The translations under genes and the position numbers were made by a program. Below, piece after piece: positions 7,821 to 17,810 of a DNA stretch of 64,000 bases (its first letter is position 1; each line of letters starts with the position of its first letter). The DNA is taken from NCBI RefSeq assembly GCF_025144995.1, contig NZ_CP102250.1, positions 2,356,001 to 2,420,000 on the forward strand, read 5' to 3'. The notes under the pieces were generated by a model. The model was not told the origin of the DNA. It was given only the letters and a program-made list of their open reading frames with translations, and did no database searches. Origin of the DNA: Alistipes indistinctus YIT 12060. GTDB lineage: Bacteria > Bacteroidota > Bacteroidia > Bacteroidales > Rikenellaceae.

Positions 7821-8483
7821 CTATTCCATTTCGGTCAGCACCAAGTCCGGCAGCGACTGAATGAAGGTGAACAAAGCCTGTTCTTCCCGCTGTTCCTTGA
7901 TTTTGACCACGAGCGACACCCGGTACGAACACAGTTCCCCGTGTTTCTCTTCGGCGGCTTTGTAGCTGACGACGCGGTAACGGCGCTGGTGCACCTGGTC
8001 GAGGATACGTACCAGGTTTTCCTGCCGCGTGGTGGTGAAATGGACGAGCATCGTGCGCAGGCCCAGGTTTTTGAACAGCACGGTCAGCAGTTCGAGTCCT
8101 GCGAGCGTCAGCACGGTGGCCGACACGCCCAGCCAGTACATCCCGCCGCCGACGGCCATGCCGATTCCTGCGGTGGCCCACATGCCTGCGGCGGTAGTCA
8201 GGCCGCGTACGAACTGTTTCTGGAAAATGATCGTTCCGGCGCCGAGGAAGCCGATGCCGCTGACGATCTGCGCCGCGACGCGGCTCGGGTCGAGTCCCAC
8301 GCCGGCCTCTCCGAGCACCCCGGCGAAGCCGTATTGCGAAACGATCATGAACAGCGCGCTGCCCAGCGAGACGAGGAAGTGCGTGCGGAAGCCCGCCTCT
8401 TTGGCCCGGTACTCGCGGTCGAGCCCGATGACCGCCCCCAGCACCCCGGCCAGCAGCAGTCGCAATGTAAATTCCCAGAACAT
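7821..8483 (-). CDS. mgtC: MgtC/SapB-family membrane protein
   Basis: A 220-aa protein. The N-terminal 130 residues carry the MgtC signature: GAVIGLDREYRAKEAGFRTH, LGSALFMIVSQYG, then SRVAAQIVSGIGFLGAGTII, with about four to five membrane helices. The soluble C-terminal about 80 residues (YRVVSYKAAEEKHG...) look like an ACT-type domain, as in longer MgtC proteins. MgtC is linked to low magnesium and intracellular survival in pathogens and inhibits F-type ATPase in Salmonella; its role in commensals is unclear. The start overlaps no neighbour. Confidence 0.92.
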   Translation of the reverse strand: MFWEFTLRLLLAGVLGAVIGLDREYRAKEAGFRTHFLVSLGSALFMIVSQYGFAGVLGEAGVGLDPSRVAAQIVSGIGFLGAGTIIFQKQFVRGLTTAAGMWATAGIGMAVGGGMYWLGVSATVLTLAGLELLTVLFKNLGLRTMLVHFTTTRQENLVRILDQVHQRRYRVVSYKAAEEKHGELCSYRVSLVVKIKEQREEQALFTFIQSLPDLVLTEME

Positions 8484-8623
8484 TTTTATTGACTTAAATT
8501 AGTGCGGACTTTTCCTTCTTTCCGGGCGTGTCCTTTGCGGTCACTGAATCTCATTTGCAGGTTGAGACTCATTTTGTTTCCGAAACTTATTGTACCCCCG
8601 GAACCGGTTGCGCAGGAGGCCGT

Positions 8624-11104
8624 TTATTGTTCAGCTTGCGGCCGTCCCGGCTCCGGCAGTTTTTCCGGCGGCAGGATGACCGGATGCACCGTTTCGACGC
8701 AGGCGGCTTCCACGTCCGCCGTTCCGGAAAGCCGGATATCGGCCGACGAAGCGCCGACGCGGAACGTATAGGTTCCCCCTTCCGTCCGCCAGCTACTCGA
8801 AGCCTCGTCGAACGATGCGAGCGATGCGGCAGGAACACGCAGCGTCACCGTTTCGTCCGCTCCCGGCTGGAGCAATCCCGTGCGGGCGAAGGCACGGAGC
8901 TCCTTGGCCGGTTTGGGCATATCCTTGCCCGGCGCCGAGACGTAGAGTTGCACCACTTCGCGGCCTGCCCTGGCGCCCGTATTGCGGATCGTGCAGGTAA
9001 TCCTGTAGTCGTCGCCGTCGCGGGCGATGTCCAGTCCCCCGTAGCCGAAGGTCGTGTAGCCGAGTCCGTAGCCGAAGGGGTAGGAGACCTCCTTGCCGGA
9101 AGTGTCGAAGTAGCGGTAGCCGACGAACACCCCCTCGTCGTAGATCGTGTAGTCGAGGTTCTTGCTACCGGTGTCGGGCAGCGTGTGGTTCGTCGACATC
9201 GATTCGTGCAGCGTGACGGTGTCGTAATCCTCGCGGTGCGGGAAGTTCGGCGCGGTGGGATCGTCCTCGTAGCGCATCGCGAAACTCATCGGCAGCTTGC
9301 CCGAGGGACTAACCTTGCCCGTGAGCACGTCCGCGACGGCGTGTCCCCCCTCTTGTCCCGGCAGCCACGCGACGAGGATCGCATCGGGCCGGGCTTTCCA
9401 CGAAGCCGTTTCGACCGGGCCGCAGACGTTCAGCACGACGACCGTCTTTTTGCCGGCTTTGTGGAAGGCGTTGCAAACGCGTTCGATCAGCCGGTGTTCC
9501 GCCTCCGAAAGGTTGTAGTCGGTGGAAACGATGCGGTCGAGCAGTTCGCCGGAGATGCGGCCGATCGTGATGACGGCCGCATCCTGCGTGCGGGCCAACC
9601 GGGCGATTTCGGCGTCCGAAACCTCCATTTGCGACACCTGCGGACGCAGTTGCTTCGCCCACCAGCGCTTCGGCGCGGGACGCGCGGCCTTTTCGGCTGC
9701 GATATGGCTTTCGTAAGCCAGCTGCAGTTTCTTGTCCGGTTTGATTCCCGCTGCGGCGAGCCCCTGTGCGAGCGAGACGGTGTAGGCGCTGTTCACGGTG
9801 CCGCTGCCGGTTCCTCCCGGTATAAAGTCGTATGAGGTGACGCCGAAAAGAGCCGCTTTGCGAGCCTGTGCGGGTAGGGGAAGCGCCGTGCCGTCGTTTT
9901 TGAGCAGTACCATGCCCTCGGCGGCCGATTCCCGTGCCACGGCGGCCGACGCTTTCAGGTCGGGCGTGTTCGAGAAGGTATATTTCGCATAGTGCGGCGA
10001 ACGCAGGATCAGCTCCAGCACGCGCTGTACGTTGCGGTCCACGTCGTGCAGCGACAGCGTGCCCAGGCGGATCGCCTTCAGGATCGAGTCGCGCTGTTTG
10101 GCCAGTCCCGGCATCAGCAGGTCGTTGCCCGCCTGCACGCTCCAGACCGGGTTCACGCCGCCGAGCCAGTCCGAAGTGACGAGCCCTTTGAAGCCCCACT
10201 CGTCGCGCAGTACGGTCGTGAGCAGGTCGGCGCGTTCCGCGGTGTAGGTGCCGTTGAGTTTGTTGTACGAGGTCATGATCGTCCACGGCTGCGCCTCCTT
10301 TACGACGATTTCGAACGGACGGAGGTACATCTCGCGCAGTGCGCGGGTCGGGACGATCGTATTGTTGTTGAGACGGTTGGTCTCCTGGTTGTTCGCGACG
10401 AAGTGTTTTACCGAGGTGCCTACGCCCTGTTGCTGGATGCCGTTTACGATCGCTGCGGCAATTTTTCCTGTCAGCAGCGGGTCTTCCGAGAAGTATTCGA
10501 AATTGCGGCCGTTCAGCGGGTTGCGCTGCAGGTTCATGCCGGGGCCGAGCAGTACGTCCGCACCGTATTCGTGCACCTCTTCCCCCATCGCGTTGCCCAC
10601 GCGGCGGACAAGGACCGTATCCCATGTCGCGGCCAGCAGCGTGCCGATCGGAAACTGCGTGGCGTAAAAGGTTTGTGCGGTACTGTCGCGTGTGGCCGAA
10701 ATGCGGATCCCCGCCGGGCCGTCCGCGAAGACGATTGCCGGCACGCCGAGACGCTCGATCGGGAAGGTGGTCCCGGCGGCGCCCGGCACCAGTTTGCGGG
10801 TCTGGCCGATGATCGCGGCCTCGAGGTCTGTCGCGCTGGTGCCCGCGCCCACGAGCAGGTGGACCTTCTCCTCGATGGTCATCGCGTCGATAACCTCCCG
10901 GATCGGGTCTTTTCCCAGTTGTGGGAGTTTTTTCGCCGTTTCCCGGCAGGCAGCGGCGCTATTCTGTCCGGGCGAAGGCGCCTGCTGTTGTCCGGCAGCA
11001 TCCTGTTGCCGTGTTGGGTCCGCAGCCCGGAGCGTCCCGGTAACGGCGGTCGTCAGCGCCAGTATCAGTGCGCAATGCATCCATGCGTTTCGTCTCATAT
11101 CCAA
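8624..11104 (-). CDS. Glycoside hydrolase family 3 beta-glucosidase-like, exported
   Basis: An 826-aa protein with an N-terminal signal peptide (hydrophobic CALILALTTAVTG, then LRAADP), so periplasmic or exported. Domain order: GH3 N-terminal barrel with KHFVANNQETNR and the nucleophile Asp in GLVTSDWLGG near residue 313; the GH3 C-terminal alpha/beta sandwich (GMVLLKNDGTALPLP, ending in DVLTGKVSPSGKLPMSF); and a fibronectin III-like domain (GYGLGYTTFGYGGL...NTGARAGREVVQLYVSAPG). This is the usual BglX-type three-domain architecture. Activity on beta-glucosides or beta-xylosides is likely; the exact sugar is not predictable. Two Met codons (positions 1 and 3) are possible starts. Confidence 0.93.
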   Translation of the reverse strand: MDMRRNAWMHCALILALTTAVTGTLRAADPTRQQDAAGQQQAPSPGQNSAAACRETAKKLPQLGKDPIREVIDAMTIEEKVHLLVGAGTSATDLEAAIIGQTRKLVPGAAGTTFPIERLGVPAIVFADGPAGIRISATRDSTAQTFYATQFPIGTLLAATWDTVLVRRVGNAMGEEVHEYGADVLLGPGMNLQRNPLNGRNFEYFSEDPLLTGKIAAAIVNGIQQQGVGTSVKHFVANNQETNRLNNNTIVPTRALREMYLRPFEIVVKEAQPWTIMTSYNKLNGTYTAERADLLTTVLRDEWGFKGLVTSDWLGGVNPVWSVQAGNDLLMPGLAKQRDSILKAIRLGTLSLHDVDRNVQRVLELILRSPHYAKYTFSNTPDLKASAAVARESAAEGMVLLKNDGTALPLPAQARKAALFGVTSYDFIPGGTGSGTVNSAYTVSLAQGLAAAGIKPDKKLQLAYESHIAAEKAARPAPKRWWAKQLRPQVSQMEVSDAEIARLARTQDAAVITIGRISGELLDRIVSTDYNLSEAEHRLIERVCNAFHKAGKKTVVVLNVCGPVETASWKARPDAILVAWLPGQEGGHAVADVLTGKVSPSGKLPMSFAMRYEDDPTAPNFPHREDYDTVTLHESMSTNHTLPDTGSKNLDYTIYDEGVFVGYRYFDTSGKEVSYPFGYGLGYTTFGYGGLDIARDGDDYRITCTIRNTGARAGREVVQLYVSAPGKDMPKPAKELRAFARTGLLQPGADETVTLRVPAASLASFDEASSSWRTEGGTYTFRVGASSADIRLSGTADVEAACVETVHPVILPPEKLPEPGRPQAEQ

Positions 11105-11441
11105 TCAAAAAGGTAAAATCGTTGCGGGTTGCAGGGGTGCGGGTGTTCGTGCGGCGTTTTGCCGTATAGCGGGCCTCACCGGTTTTCCATCATCACTCTT
11201 CACAATTCCGGTTGTGGCACCTGATTCCGTCGGGCACCGTTTCGGGGAGCGACTCGCCGCCGGATGTCGGTTGTCCGGACGCTGTGATCTGCCTGGACTT
11301 CCGGCGTTTTCTGCGGCTTGCGGTGTCCCTTTTGTGATTTCCTGCGACCTTTGCGGTCTTTCGAATCATTAAATGGTGCGCCGGAACGGGCTTCTGTGGC
11401 GTCTCCGAGTAGTCGCTAAGACCGGCTTACCGGGATTCGCG
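11105..11441. other. Non-coding gap upstream of the GH3 gene
   Basis: 337 bases between the helicase stop and the GH3 start, both on the minus strand. I see no credible gene. The part next to GH3 should hold its promoter, but only a poor -7 candidate is visible. Confidence 0.5.
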
Positions 11442-12911
11442 CTAATTATCGCCTGGCTTCGGCCCCGGGGAACCCTGCGGGCCCTTCGGCCCCCGGAAGC
11501 GGCGCCGGTTGTTGCGGCGGTTTTTTTGTCCGTCGGTCCGCTCTTTCGCACCCTGCGGCTGTGTTCCTTCAGGCGTTGCCCCCTGGTTCTGCGGGGCCTG
11601 TGCGGAGGATTGCGCCTGGGCGCCCTGCTCCGGATTCTTCCTGCCGCTGCGGTTGCGCCCGTTGCGTCCCCCGCGGCCGCCGGCACCGCTTTGTCCGTCA
11701 CGCCGGTTGCCTCCCCGTCCGTGGCCTCCGCGGCCCGAAAAGCGGCGGTCGCTTTCGTCGGGATTGTATACGGGGCCTTTGCCCAGATGCTCGGGGATCG
11801 GCAATTTTTCCACATCCCGCTCCATGAAAGTTTCGATGCGGTGGAACTTGCCCTGCTCCTTTTCGCTGACGAAGGTGATCGCGCGGCCAGTTGCGCTCGC
11901 GCGCGCCGTGCGTCCGATGCGGTGGATGTAGTCCTCCGGGTCGTGCGGTACGTCGTAGTTGACCACCGTGCCGATATCTTCGATGTCGATCCCGCGCGCG
12001 ACGATGTCCGTCGCTACGAGCAGGTCGATTTTGCCGTTTTTGAAATCCAGCATCACCTCTTCGCGCTGCTCCTGTTCCAGGTCGGAGTGCATCGCCGCAG
12101 CGTTGAGCTTCATGCGTTTGAGCGTGTAGGCGAGCTCCTTGACCTTTTGCTTCGACGACGAGAAGATAATCGTCTTGGTGCCGGTAGGTTCGCCGAACAG
12201 TGCGCGAACGATCTCCATCTTCTGGTTTTCGTAGCAGACGTAGATGCCCTGCTGGATCGCTTCATTGGGTTTCGATACGGCGATGTTCACTTCGGCCGGA
12301 TTGCGCAGGATTTGTTTGGCCATCTGCCGGATTTTCGGCGGCAGCGTAGCCGAGAACATGATCGTTTGCCGTTCGGTGGGCAGCTCCTTGATGATCTTCA
12401 TGATGTCGTCGAAGAAGCCCATGTCGAGCATCCGGTCGGCTTCGTCGAGCACGAAATAGCTCACGTGCGAGAGGTCGATTCCGCTGTTGGCGATGTGGGC
12501 CAGCAGGCGTCCCGGCGTCGCCACGACGATGTCCGAGCCCCGCAGCATGCCCTGCTTCTGCTGTTCCCAGCCGATGCCGTCGCCGCCGCCGTAAACCACC
12601 GTCGTGGAGAGGGGCAGGAAGTAGGAGAATCCCTGGAACTGTACGTCGATTTGTTGGGCCAGTTCGCGCGTGGGCACGACGATCAGCGATTTGACCACGT
12701 TGTCGGGGTTGCCTTCGCGCAGCAGTTTGTCCAGCAGCGGCAGCGTGTACGCGGCCGTTTTACCTGTCCCGGTCTGCGCGCAGCCGATCAGGTCTTTGTT
12801 TTCCAATATGATGGGGATGGTGTGTTCCTGTACCGGCGTCATCTCTTCGAAGTTCATCGCTTCGAGGCTCCGCAGGATATCGGCGTCCAGGCCGAGTTCG
12901 TCGAATCTCAT
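11442..12911 (-). CDS. rhlE: DEAD-box RNA helicase, RhlE type
   Basis: A 489-aa protein. The helicase core occupies about residues 1-370: Q motif (FEEMTPVQEHTIP), motif I AQTGTGKT at 45-52, PTRELAQQ, DEAD box in VLDEADRMLD, SAT, and HRIGRTAR. The remaining C-terminal about 110 residues are a low-complexity RGG/Gln/Asn-rich tail (GRGGHGRGGNRRDG and similar), as in RhlE/CsdA-type cold-shock or ribosome-assembly helicases, where it binds RNA. It is cytoplasmic and ATP-dependent. It has its own -7 box and is divergent from the OmpA-like gene. Confidence 0.95.
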   Translation of the reverse strand: MRFDELGLDADILRSLEAMNFEEMTPVQEHTIPIILENKDLIGCAQTGTGKTAAYTLPLLDKLLREGNPDNVVKSLIVVPTRELAQQIDVQFQGFSYFLPLSTTVVYGGGDGIGWEQQKQGMLRGSDIVVATPGRLLAHIANSGIDLSHVSYFVLDEADRMLDMGFFDDIMKIIKELPTERQTIMFSATLPPKIRQMAKQILRNPAEVNIAVSKPNEAIQQGIYVCYENQKMEIVRALFGEPTGTKTIIFSSSKQKVKELAYTLKRMKLNAAAMHSDLEQEQREEVMLDFKNGKIDLLVATDIVARGIDIEDIGTVVNYDVPHDPEDYIHRIGRTARASATGRAITFVSEKEQGKFHRIETFMERDVEKLPIPEHLGKGPVYNPDESDRRFSGRGGHGRGGNRRDGQSGAGGRGGRNGRNRSGRKNPEQGAQAQSSAQAPQNQGATPEGTQPQGAKERTDGQKNRRNNRRRFRGPKGPQGSPGPKPGDN

Positions 12912-13302
12912 ACAATTTGCGTGTTTTCTCTGTGTCGTTTGTCTGTGTTAGGGACAAATATACGGAAACAATCCGGTTTCGCCGCGCGGAGCCGTAAGGA
13001 AAAAATACCGGGACCCGGAAAGCGCCCCGAGGCCTGCGGGAGCCGGAATGGAAAACCGGAGTGGAAAACGAAAGGATTGTGGCCTGTTTTCGCTGTGGAT
13101 TTAGATTGTTGTTTAAATGGTTGTTAATGAGTGTGTTATTTGGCTAGTTTCGATATTCGAAACAAATTTCGGACGAAACATCTTCCGTGGAAACCGATCT
13201 TGGACTGTTTTTTGACGGGATGGATACAAAACGGTTGCGGACGGAGGGCCGCCGACCGTAGGAAATATACCATTGAATAGGTTATCGAATAAAATTATGA
13301 TT
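12912..13302. promoter_or_regulatory. Divergent intergenic region between helicase and OmpA-like gene
   Basis: 391 bases without a gene. The minus strand carries TATATTTG at 12955-12962, a full TAnnTTTG match serving the helicase about 45 bases downstream. No equally good box is seen for the OmpA-like gene on the plus strand. Confidence 0.55.
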
Positions 13303-14355
13303 ATGAAAAAACTTCTCTTTTTAACCGGTTTTCTGGCGCTGGCCGCCGGAGGGGCTTCGGCACAGCCGGTCTACTCGGTCCGGGATGTCGGAATGAGTAA
13401 CGTGGATGATTCGGTGCATATCCGTTTTGTGGTCGTGCCCGGGGAAAAGAACATCATGCCCCGCGGGACGCTGATCCTGACTCCCGTGATCCGTGGGACG
13501 GGACAGGTTCTGCCGCTGGAGCCGCTGGTTTACCGCGGCAGGCTGGCCGAAAAGATACACTCCCGCAACGAAGTGTTCAGCCGCCGCAGGCCCAGCCTGC
13601 CCGATACGAACAGTGACCTCGAAGGACTCACTTACTACCATGCGGTTGTTCCGTTCCGCGATTGGATGCGCGGTGGCGGCTTGGTGCTGAACAGCCAGTG
13701 GTACGGCTGCAAGAAGGATATGGTGGCCGAGCAGAATACGCTGCTGGCCGAGCCGGTTCCCGCTCCGCCCGCACCCCCGGTGGTCGTGGTGGTCGAGAAA
13801 CCCGTTCCGGCCAAACCGCTCGTGTTTGAGGTGAAGAAGGTGACCGGTAACGCTTACCTCGATTTCCCGGTGGGCAAGTCGGCGATCCAGCCCGATTTCC
13901 GCAACAATGCGGCCGAACTGGCCAAGATCCGAGGCACGCTCGATTCGCTGATTCAGGCCAAGAATGTACGCGTCCGTGGAATTACCCTGGTAGGTTATGC
14001 TTCACCCGAGGGTAGCACTCAACTCAACGACCGTCTCTCTGCGGAACGTGCCGATGCTTTGAAAGCTTACCTGTTGCAGAACTATAAAAAAGGCGATCCG
14101 GGGCTGATTTCGGCCCGGTCGGGCGGCGAGGACTGGAATGGCCTGCGTTCGCTGGTCGCCGCTTCTTCGATCCGCGGCAAAGAGGCTCTGCTGAAGATAC
14201 TCGATTCCGATGCTTCGGATGCGGCCAAGAAGGCGAGCATCAAAGCGCTCAACGGCGGAGCGACCTATGCGACGTTGCTGAAAGACTATTACCCGCGCCT
14301 GCGCAAGGTCGAGTACACGATCGATTACGAACTGGTGCAGCAGCAACCGAGGTAG
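13303..14355 (+). CDS. DUF3868/OmpA-like outer-envelope protein, orphan copy
   Basis: A 350-aa protein with signal peptide (MKKLLFLTGFLALAAGGASA). The N-terminal half resembles the DUF3868 domain found in Mfa fimbrial operons, including YYHAVVPFRDWM and VAEQNTLLAEP, which recur in the fimbrial-operon relative at 48446. After a Pro/Val linker there is an OmpA-like domain (YLDFPVGKSAIQPDFRNN, then VRGITLVGYASPEGS and LSAERADALKAYL) that would bind peptidoglycan. Unlike the copy at 48446 it has no fimbrial neighbours and lacks the C-terminal TPR-like extension. The start is the Met before the signal sequence; upstream in-frame Met codons have no signal-like context. Confidence 0.82.
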   Translation: MKKLLFLTGFLALAAGGASAQPVYSVRDVGMSNVDDSVHIRFVVVPGEKNIMPRGTLILTPVIRGTGQVLPLEPLVYRGRLAEKIHSRNEVFSRRRPSLPDTNSDLEGLTYYHAVVPFRDWMRGGGLVLNSQWYGCKKDMVAEQNTLLAEPVPAPPAPPVVVVVEKPVPAKPLVFEVKKVTGNAYLDFPVGKSAIQPDFRNNAAELAKIRGTLDSLIQAKNVRVRGITLVGYASPEGSTQLNDRLSAERADALKAYLLQNYKKGDPGLISARSGGEDWNGLRSLVAASSIRGKEALLKILDSDASDAAKKASIKALNGGATYATLLKDYYPRLRKVEYTIDYELVQQQPR

Positions 14356-14467
14356 CGGGAACGGTGGAACGGCAGTTGTAACAGCCATTGGTGCCGAAAC
14401 AACAACGACCGCAAGTACGAGCGGTCCGGCCGCAACGCTCCGCTTCCATTGGACTGAGATTAATCTG

Positions 14468-14500
14468 TCCGGCGACCCTTTTCGGGCCGCCGGATTTTTT
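14468..14500 (+). terminator. Rho-independent terminator of the orphan OmpA-like gene
   Basis: A GC-rich hairpin (TCCGGC...GCCGGA with inner CCC/GGG pairing) followed directly by TTTTTT. Confidence 0.8.
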
Positions 14501-14530
14501 ATGCGTTCCCGTTGTTGTTCCCGTTCCCCA

Positions 14531-14612
<82 letters not shown>

Positions 14613-14755
14613 GCGCAGAGGTCTCTTCCTTGCCCCGACCGTTGTGTGTTTCGGTTACCTATTCCGCCGCTGCTGGCAGTCTCTGTTTATCATCTCTTCT
14701 CCTTCCTTTTCTTTTTCTCTTGCTTTGTTTTTCTTTTTCTTCCGGGGCGGGGATG

Positions 14756-14786
14756 TTGTCCGCTTTCGCGAAAAATGGTATCTTAG
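14756..14786 (+). promoter_or_regulatory. Candidate promoter of the GH78-like gene
   Basis: TTG at 14756-14758, a 20-base spacer and TATCTTAG at 14779-14786, one mismatch from TAnnTTTG. It is about 110 bases upstream of the start codon and about 145 bases downstream of the TTG microsatellite. Confidence 0.4.
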
Positions 14787-14894
14787 CCGTCCGGGCTCGC
14801 CCCGTCGTTCGTACAGGTATTGGAACCTGCCCGAATATTGAACCTGCCCGGGGTTTATACCGAAATTTTACGAATCTCGTTTAAAAACCGACAC

Positions 14895-17525
14895 ATGAAA
14901 CGTCTGACCCTGACTTCCGTTTTCGCACTTTTGTTTACAGGCCTGTCGATCCTTTCGCTGCGCGGCGCCGAGCCGGAGCTGGACCTTGCGCCCGCTCGCT
15001 GGATTTGGTATCCGTCGCAGCGCACCCTCTCCAACACGATGCTGATGCTGCGCAAGGAGTTTACGCTCGATTCGGTGCCCGAAAAGGTCTCCGGGTGGAT
15101 TCTCGCCGACAGCCGCTACCGACTCTGGGTCAACGGGCAGCGTGTACAATGGGGGCCCGCACCTGCCGATCCGCGCTGGCCCGAGGCCGATCCGCTCGAC
15201 ATTCGGTCCTACCTGCAGAAAGGAAAGAACGTACTGGCGGCGGAGGTGCTCTACTTCGGCCTCGGCGACGGTACGTCGCCCATCGGCAAGCCCGGTTTCA
15301 TCTGCAAACTGGAGGTCGGGAACCGCCTGGTAGCGAGCGACAGCACCTGGCTCGTGAGCGTGGCCCGCAGCTGGCCCGCCGGGCAGTATAAGCGCCATTA
15401 CGTGCGCGCTTTCCAGGAGGAGTTCGATGCGAACCGTTATCCCGACGGTTGGCGGCAGGCGGATTATACCCCCGGCAGCGAGTGGGTCTCTGCGATGGAG
15501 CTCGGGGGGCGTGCCGACCGGTCGCAGTTGGCGACCGATTATCCGGAGTACCTGCAGGACTACTGGGCCAGCAACCGCGATGTGTCGCGGATTCGACCGC
15601 GCAGCATCCCGCTGATGCGCGAATACTGGGTTCCCGTGTCGAAACTCGCCGAGAGTATGTGGCTGACATGGGACCAGGACCCCCGGACCTATTTCGAGAT
15701 GAATACGCCGCACAGCTACCGGGCCGACCGCACGCCGTGCGCCGTACAGGAGAACGACAGCACCTGGAGCGTCGTCGCTTCGGACGGCCGCGCTGCGGTG
15801 CTGACCTTCGAGCTCGGCGAACAGGTGGTCGGCTTCCCGGCTTTCACGATCGACGCCCCGGCGGGGACGGTAGTCGAACTGCTTACGCACGAGGCGCACG
15901 AGGTGGGGGGACCCGAACTGCTCAATACGCATTTCAACGCGTGGAGCCGCTGGACCTGCCGGGAGGGCCGCAACCGTTTCGAGGCGTTCGACTTCGAGAG
16001 TGCGCGCTGGCTGCAGCTGCACATTCGCAACTTTACCGGTAAAGTGACCGTCAGCGGGGTCGGCTTGCGCCGCCGCATCTTCCCGTGGCCGCACGATCCG
16101 GCGATCCGTATCGGCGACCCTGCGATCCAGCGGGTAATGGATGCGACGGTCAATACGCTGAACAATTCGGCACAGGACCTGATCGTCGACGGCATGGGCC
16201 GTGAGCGGCAGCAGTACAGCGGAGATTGCGGCCACCAGCTGCACGCCGTTATGGGGACCTTCGGCGAAACCCGCTTGCCACGCCGCTTCCTGATCACCTA
16301 TTCGCAGGGACTTAGTTCCGAGGGTTATTTCCTCGACTGCTGGCCGGCTTACGACCGCCTCGCCCGCGTGATGCAGAAGCAACTCGGTCTTTCTAACTGG
16401 GGACCGCTGCTCGACCACGGGGTCGGTTTCGTATTCGACAATTATTACTACTATTGCCAGACCGGCGACACGACCCACCTGGCCGAGACGCTGCCGCGCC
16501 TGCTTCGTTCGTTCGATTACCTCACCACGTTGATGAATCCCGCAGACAGCCTGCTCCCGGTCGAGAATCTCGGCATCCCGTCGGTCTGGATCGATCATCA
16601 CGGTTATAAGAAATCCCGGCACAAGATACTGGCCTTTAATCTGTATGTCTCGGCGATGTGCCAATATGCGCTCGCGCCGTTGTGCGAACTGACAGGACGC
16701 ACGGCCGATGCTGTCCGCGCGAGGGCGTTCGGCGAGGCGCTGCAGCAGGCGTGCGTGCGCCGGTTCTGGTCGCCGGAGCGCCAGGTGTTCGTCTGCAACC
16801 TGCCCTGGGAGCGGGAAGAGGGTGAAACGCGCTACCACGACCGCGACCTGGCCACGGCGGTGCTTTTCGACATGTGTCCCGGCGGCAAGACGGCCCGTTC
16901 GGTCGAACTGCTTGCCGAAGAACCTGCCGAGATGGGATTTTCCTATCCGGCCAACGCGGTCTGGCGCCTCTGGGCGCTGATCAAGGCGAACCGCATCGAC
17001 GTGGTGCTGAACGATCTGCGCACCCGTTGGGCGGGTATGGAGTCGGTTTCGCTGAACAATACGCTGCAGGAGGGTTGGCATGCGAAGCCCGACAACCGGG
17101 AACAGTGGAGCCACTGTCCGATTGCACCGCTGATCGTGCTGCAACAGGGTATTGCGGGTATCCGCCCGCTGGAGCCGGGTTACGGCCGGTTCGAGATAGC
17201 GCCGCAGCCGGGTGACCTCACCGATGCGGCCTTTACCGTGCAGACTGTCAAAGGACCGATCGACTTCGCCGTCAGCGGCAAGCGGGGCAACCGCCGTCTC
17301 TCGTTCACCGTTCCGGCTGGTACTACCGCCGAACTGGTGCTTCCGGCTGGGGAGAAGGTGCCGTTTCCGCCGGTTGCGTCCGAAGGGGGTGACGGGCTGC
17401 AAAACGGATTGCAGGACGGAGTAGGGCGAGGCTTGAGCGATCTGTTGCACGACGGGCAGTCGGGCGCATGCCGCTACAGGATCGACGGTGGCCGCAAGGT
17501 GGAACTGCGCCTGCGGCATTTGTAA
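14895..17525 (+). CDS. Alpha-L-rhamnosidase-like glycoside hydrolase (GH78 type)
   Basis: An 876-aa exported enzyme. A signal peptide (LTLTSVFALLFTGLSILSL) is followed by a beta-sandwich accessory domain (ILADSRYRLWVNGQRVQWGP, DIRSYLQKGKNVLAAEV), a second beta domain and an (alpha/alpha)6 catalytic barrel. The barrel carries DGMGRERQQYSGDCG, which corresponds to the D-x-x-x-RER-x-x-x-x-GD motif of GH78, and a C-terminal beta-sandwich (GYGRFEIAPQPGDL). Rhamnosidases remove terminal L-rhamnose from plant glycans and glycosides. The canonical D-C-P-Q-R-E-R reads D-G-M-G-R-E-R here, so a related but different specificity is possible. Start at the Met before the signal sequence; no SusC/D genes are adjacent. 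Confidence 0.8.
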   Translation: MKRLTLTSVFALLFTGLSILSLRGAEPELDLAPARWIWYPSQRTLSNTMLMLRKEFTLDSVPEKVSGWILADSRYRLWVNGQRVQWGPAPADPRWPEADPLDIRSYLQKGKNVLAAEVLYFGLGDGTSPIGKPGFICKLEVGNRLVASDSTWLVSVARSWPAGQYKRHYVRAFQEEFDANRYPDGWRQADYTPGSEWVSAMELGGRADRSQLATDYPEYLQDYWASNRDVSRIRPRSIPLMREYWVPVSKLAESMWLTWDQDPRTYFEMNTPHSYRADRTPCAVQENDSTWSVVASDGRAAVLTFELGEQVVGFPAFTIDAPAGTVVELLTHEAHEVGGPELLNTHFNAWSRWTCREGRNRFEAFDFESARWLQLHIRNFTGKVTVSGVGLRRRIFPWPHDPAIRIGDPAIQRVMDATVNTLNNSAQDLIVDGMGRERQQYSGDCGHQLHAVMGTFGETRLPRRFLITYSQGLSSEGYFLDCWPAYDRLARVMQKQLGLSNWGPLLDHGVGFVFDNYYYYCQTGDTTHLAETLPRLLRSFDYLTTLMNPADSLLPVENLGIPSVWIDHHGYKKSRHKILAFNLYVSAMCQYALAPLCELTGRTADAVRARAFGEALQQACVRRFWSPERQVFVCNLPWEREEGETRYHDRDLATAVLFDMCPGGKTARSVELLAEEPAEMGFSYPANAVWRLWALIKANRIDVVLNDLRTRWAGMESVSLNNTLQEGWHAKPDNREQWSHCPIAPLIVLQQGIAGIRPLEPGYGRFEIAPQPGDLTDAAFTVQTVKGPIDFAVSGKRGNRRLSFTVPAGTTAELVLPAGEKVPFPPVASEGGDGLQNGLQDGVGRGLSDLLHDGQSGACRYRIDGGRKVELRLRHL

Positions 17526-17810
17526 AATCCGGTCTGTTGTCAATTCCCTGATTGCCGGCGGTTGTAGAACCTATGTCCCGGAGCGTGTGCCAATGTTCCG
17601 GAACGTTCGCAAACACTGTTTCCCGGCGGCAGGTCTCGCATCGGTAAATTTTGTGCCTGCTTTTCCGGCCTACTATCGTTACAAGGCCCGATACCGCATC
17701 CCGGACTTTCGGGCGTATGTTTATTTTTCATAATTACGACGAATTGTTGTATTTTTTACTAACTTGAGGGTGCGTTCTCCCGGAGTCGAGCCCTTTTAAT
17801 CGTTGTGGTT

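Noticed and set aside
14868-17543. A minus-strand open frame of 891 codons antisense to the GH78-like gene
   Set aside because: No signal, motif or start context; the plus-strand protein has a signal peptide and a GH78 motif.
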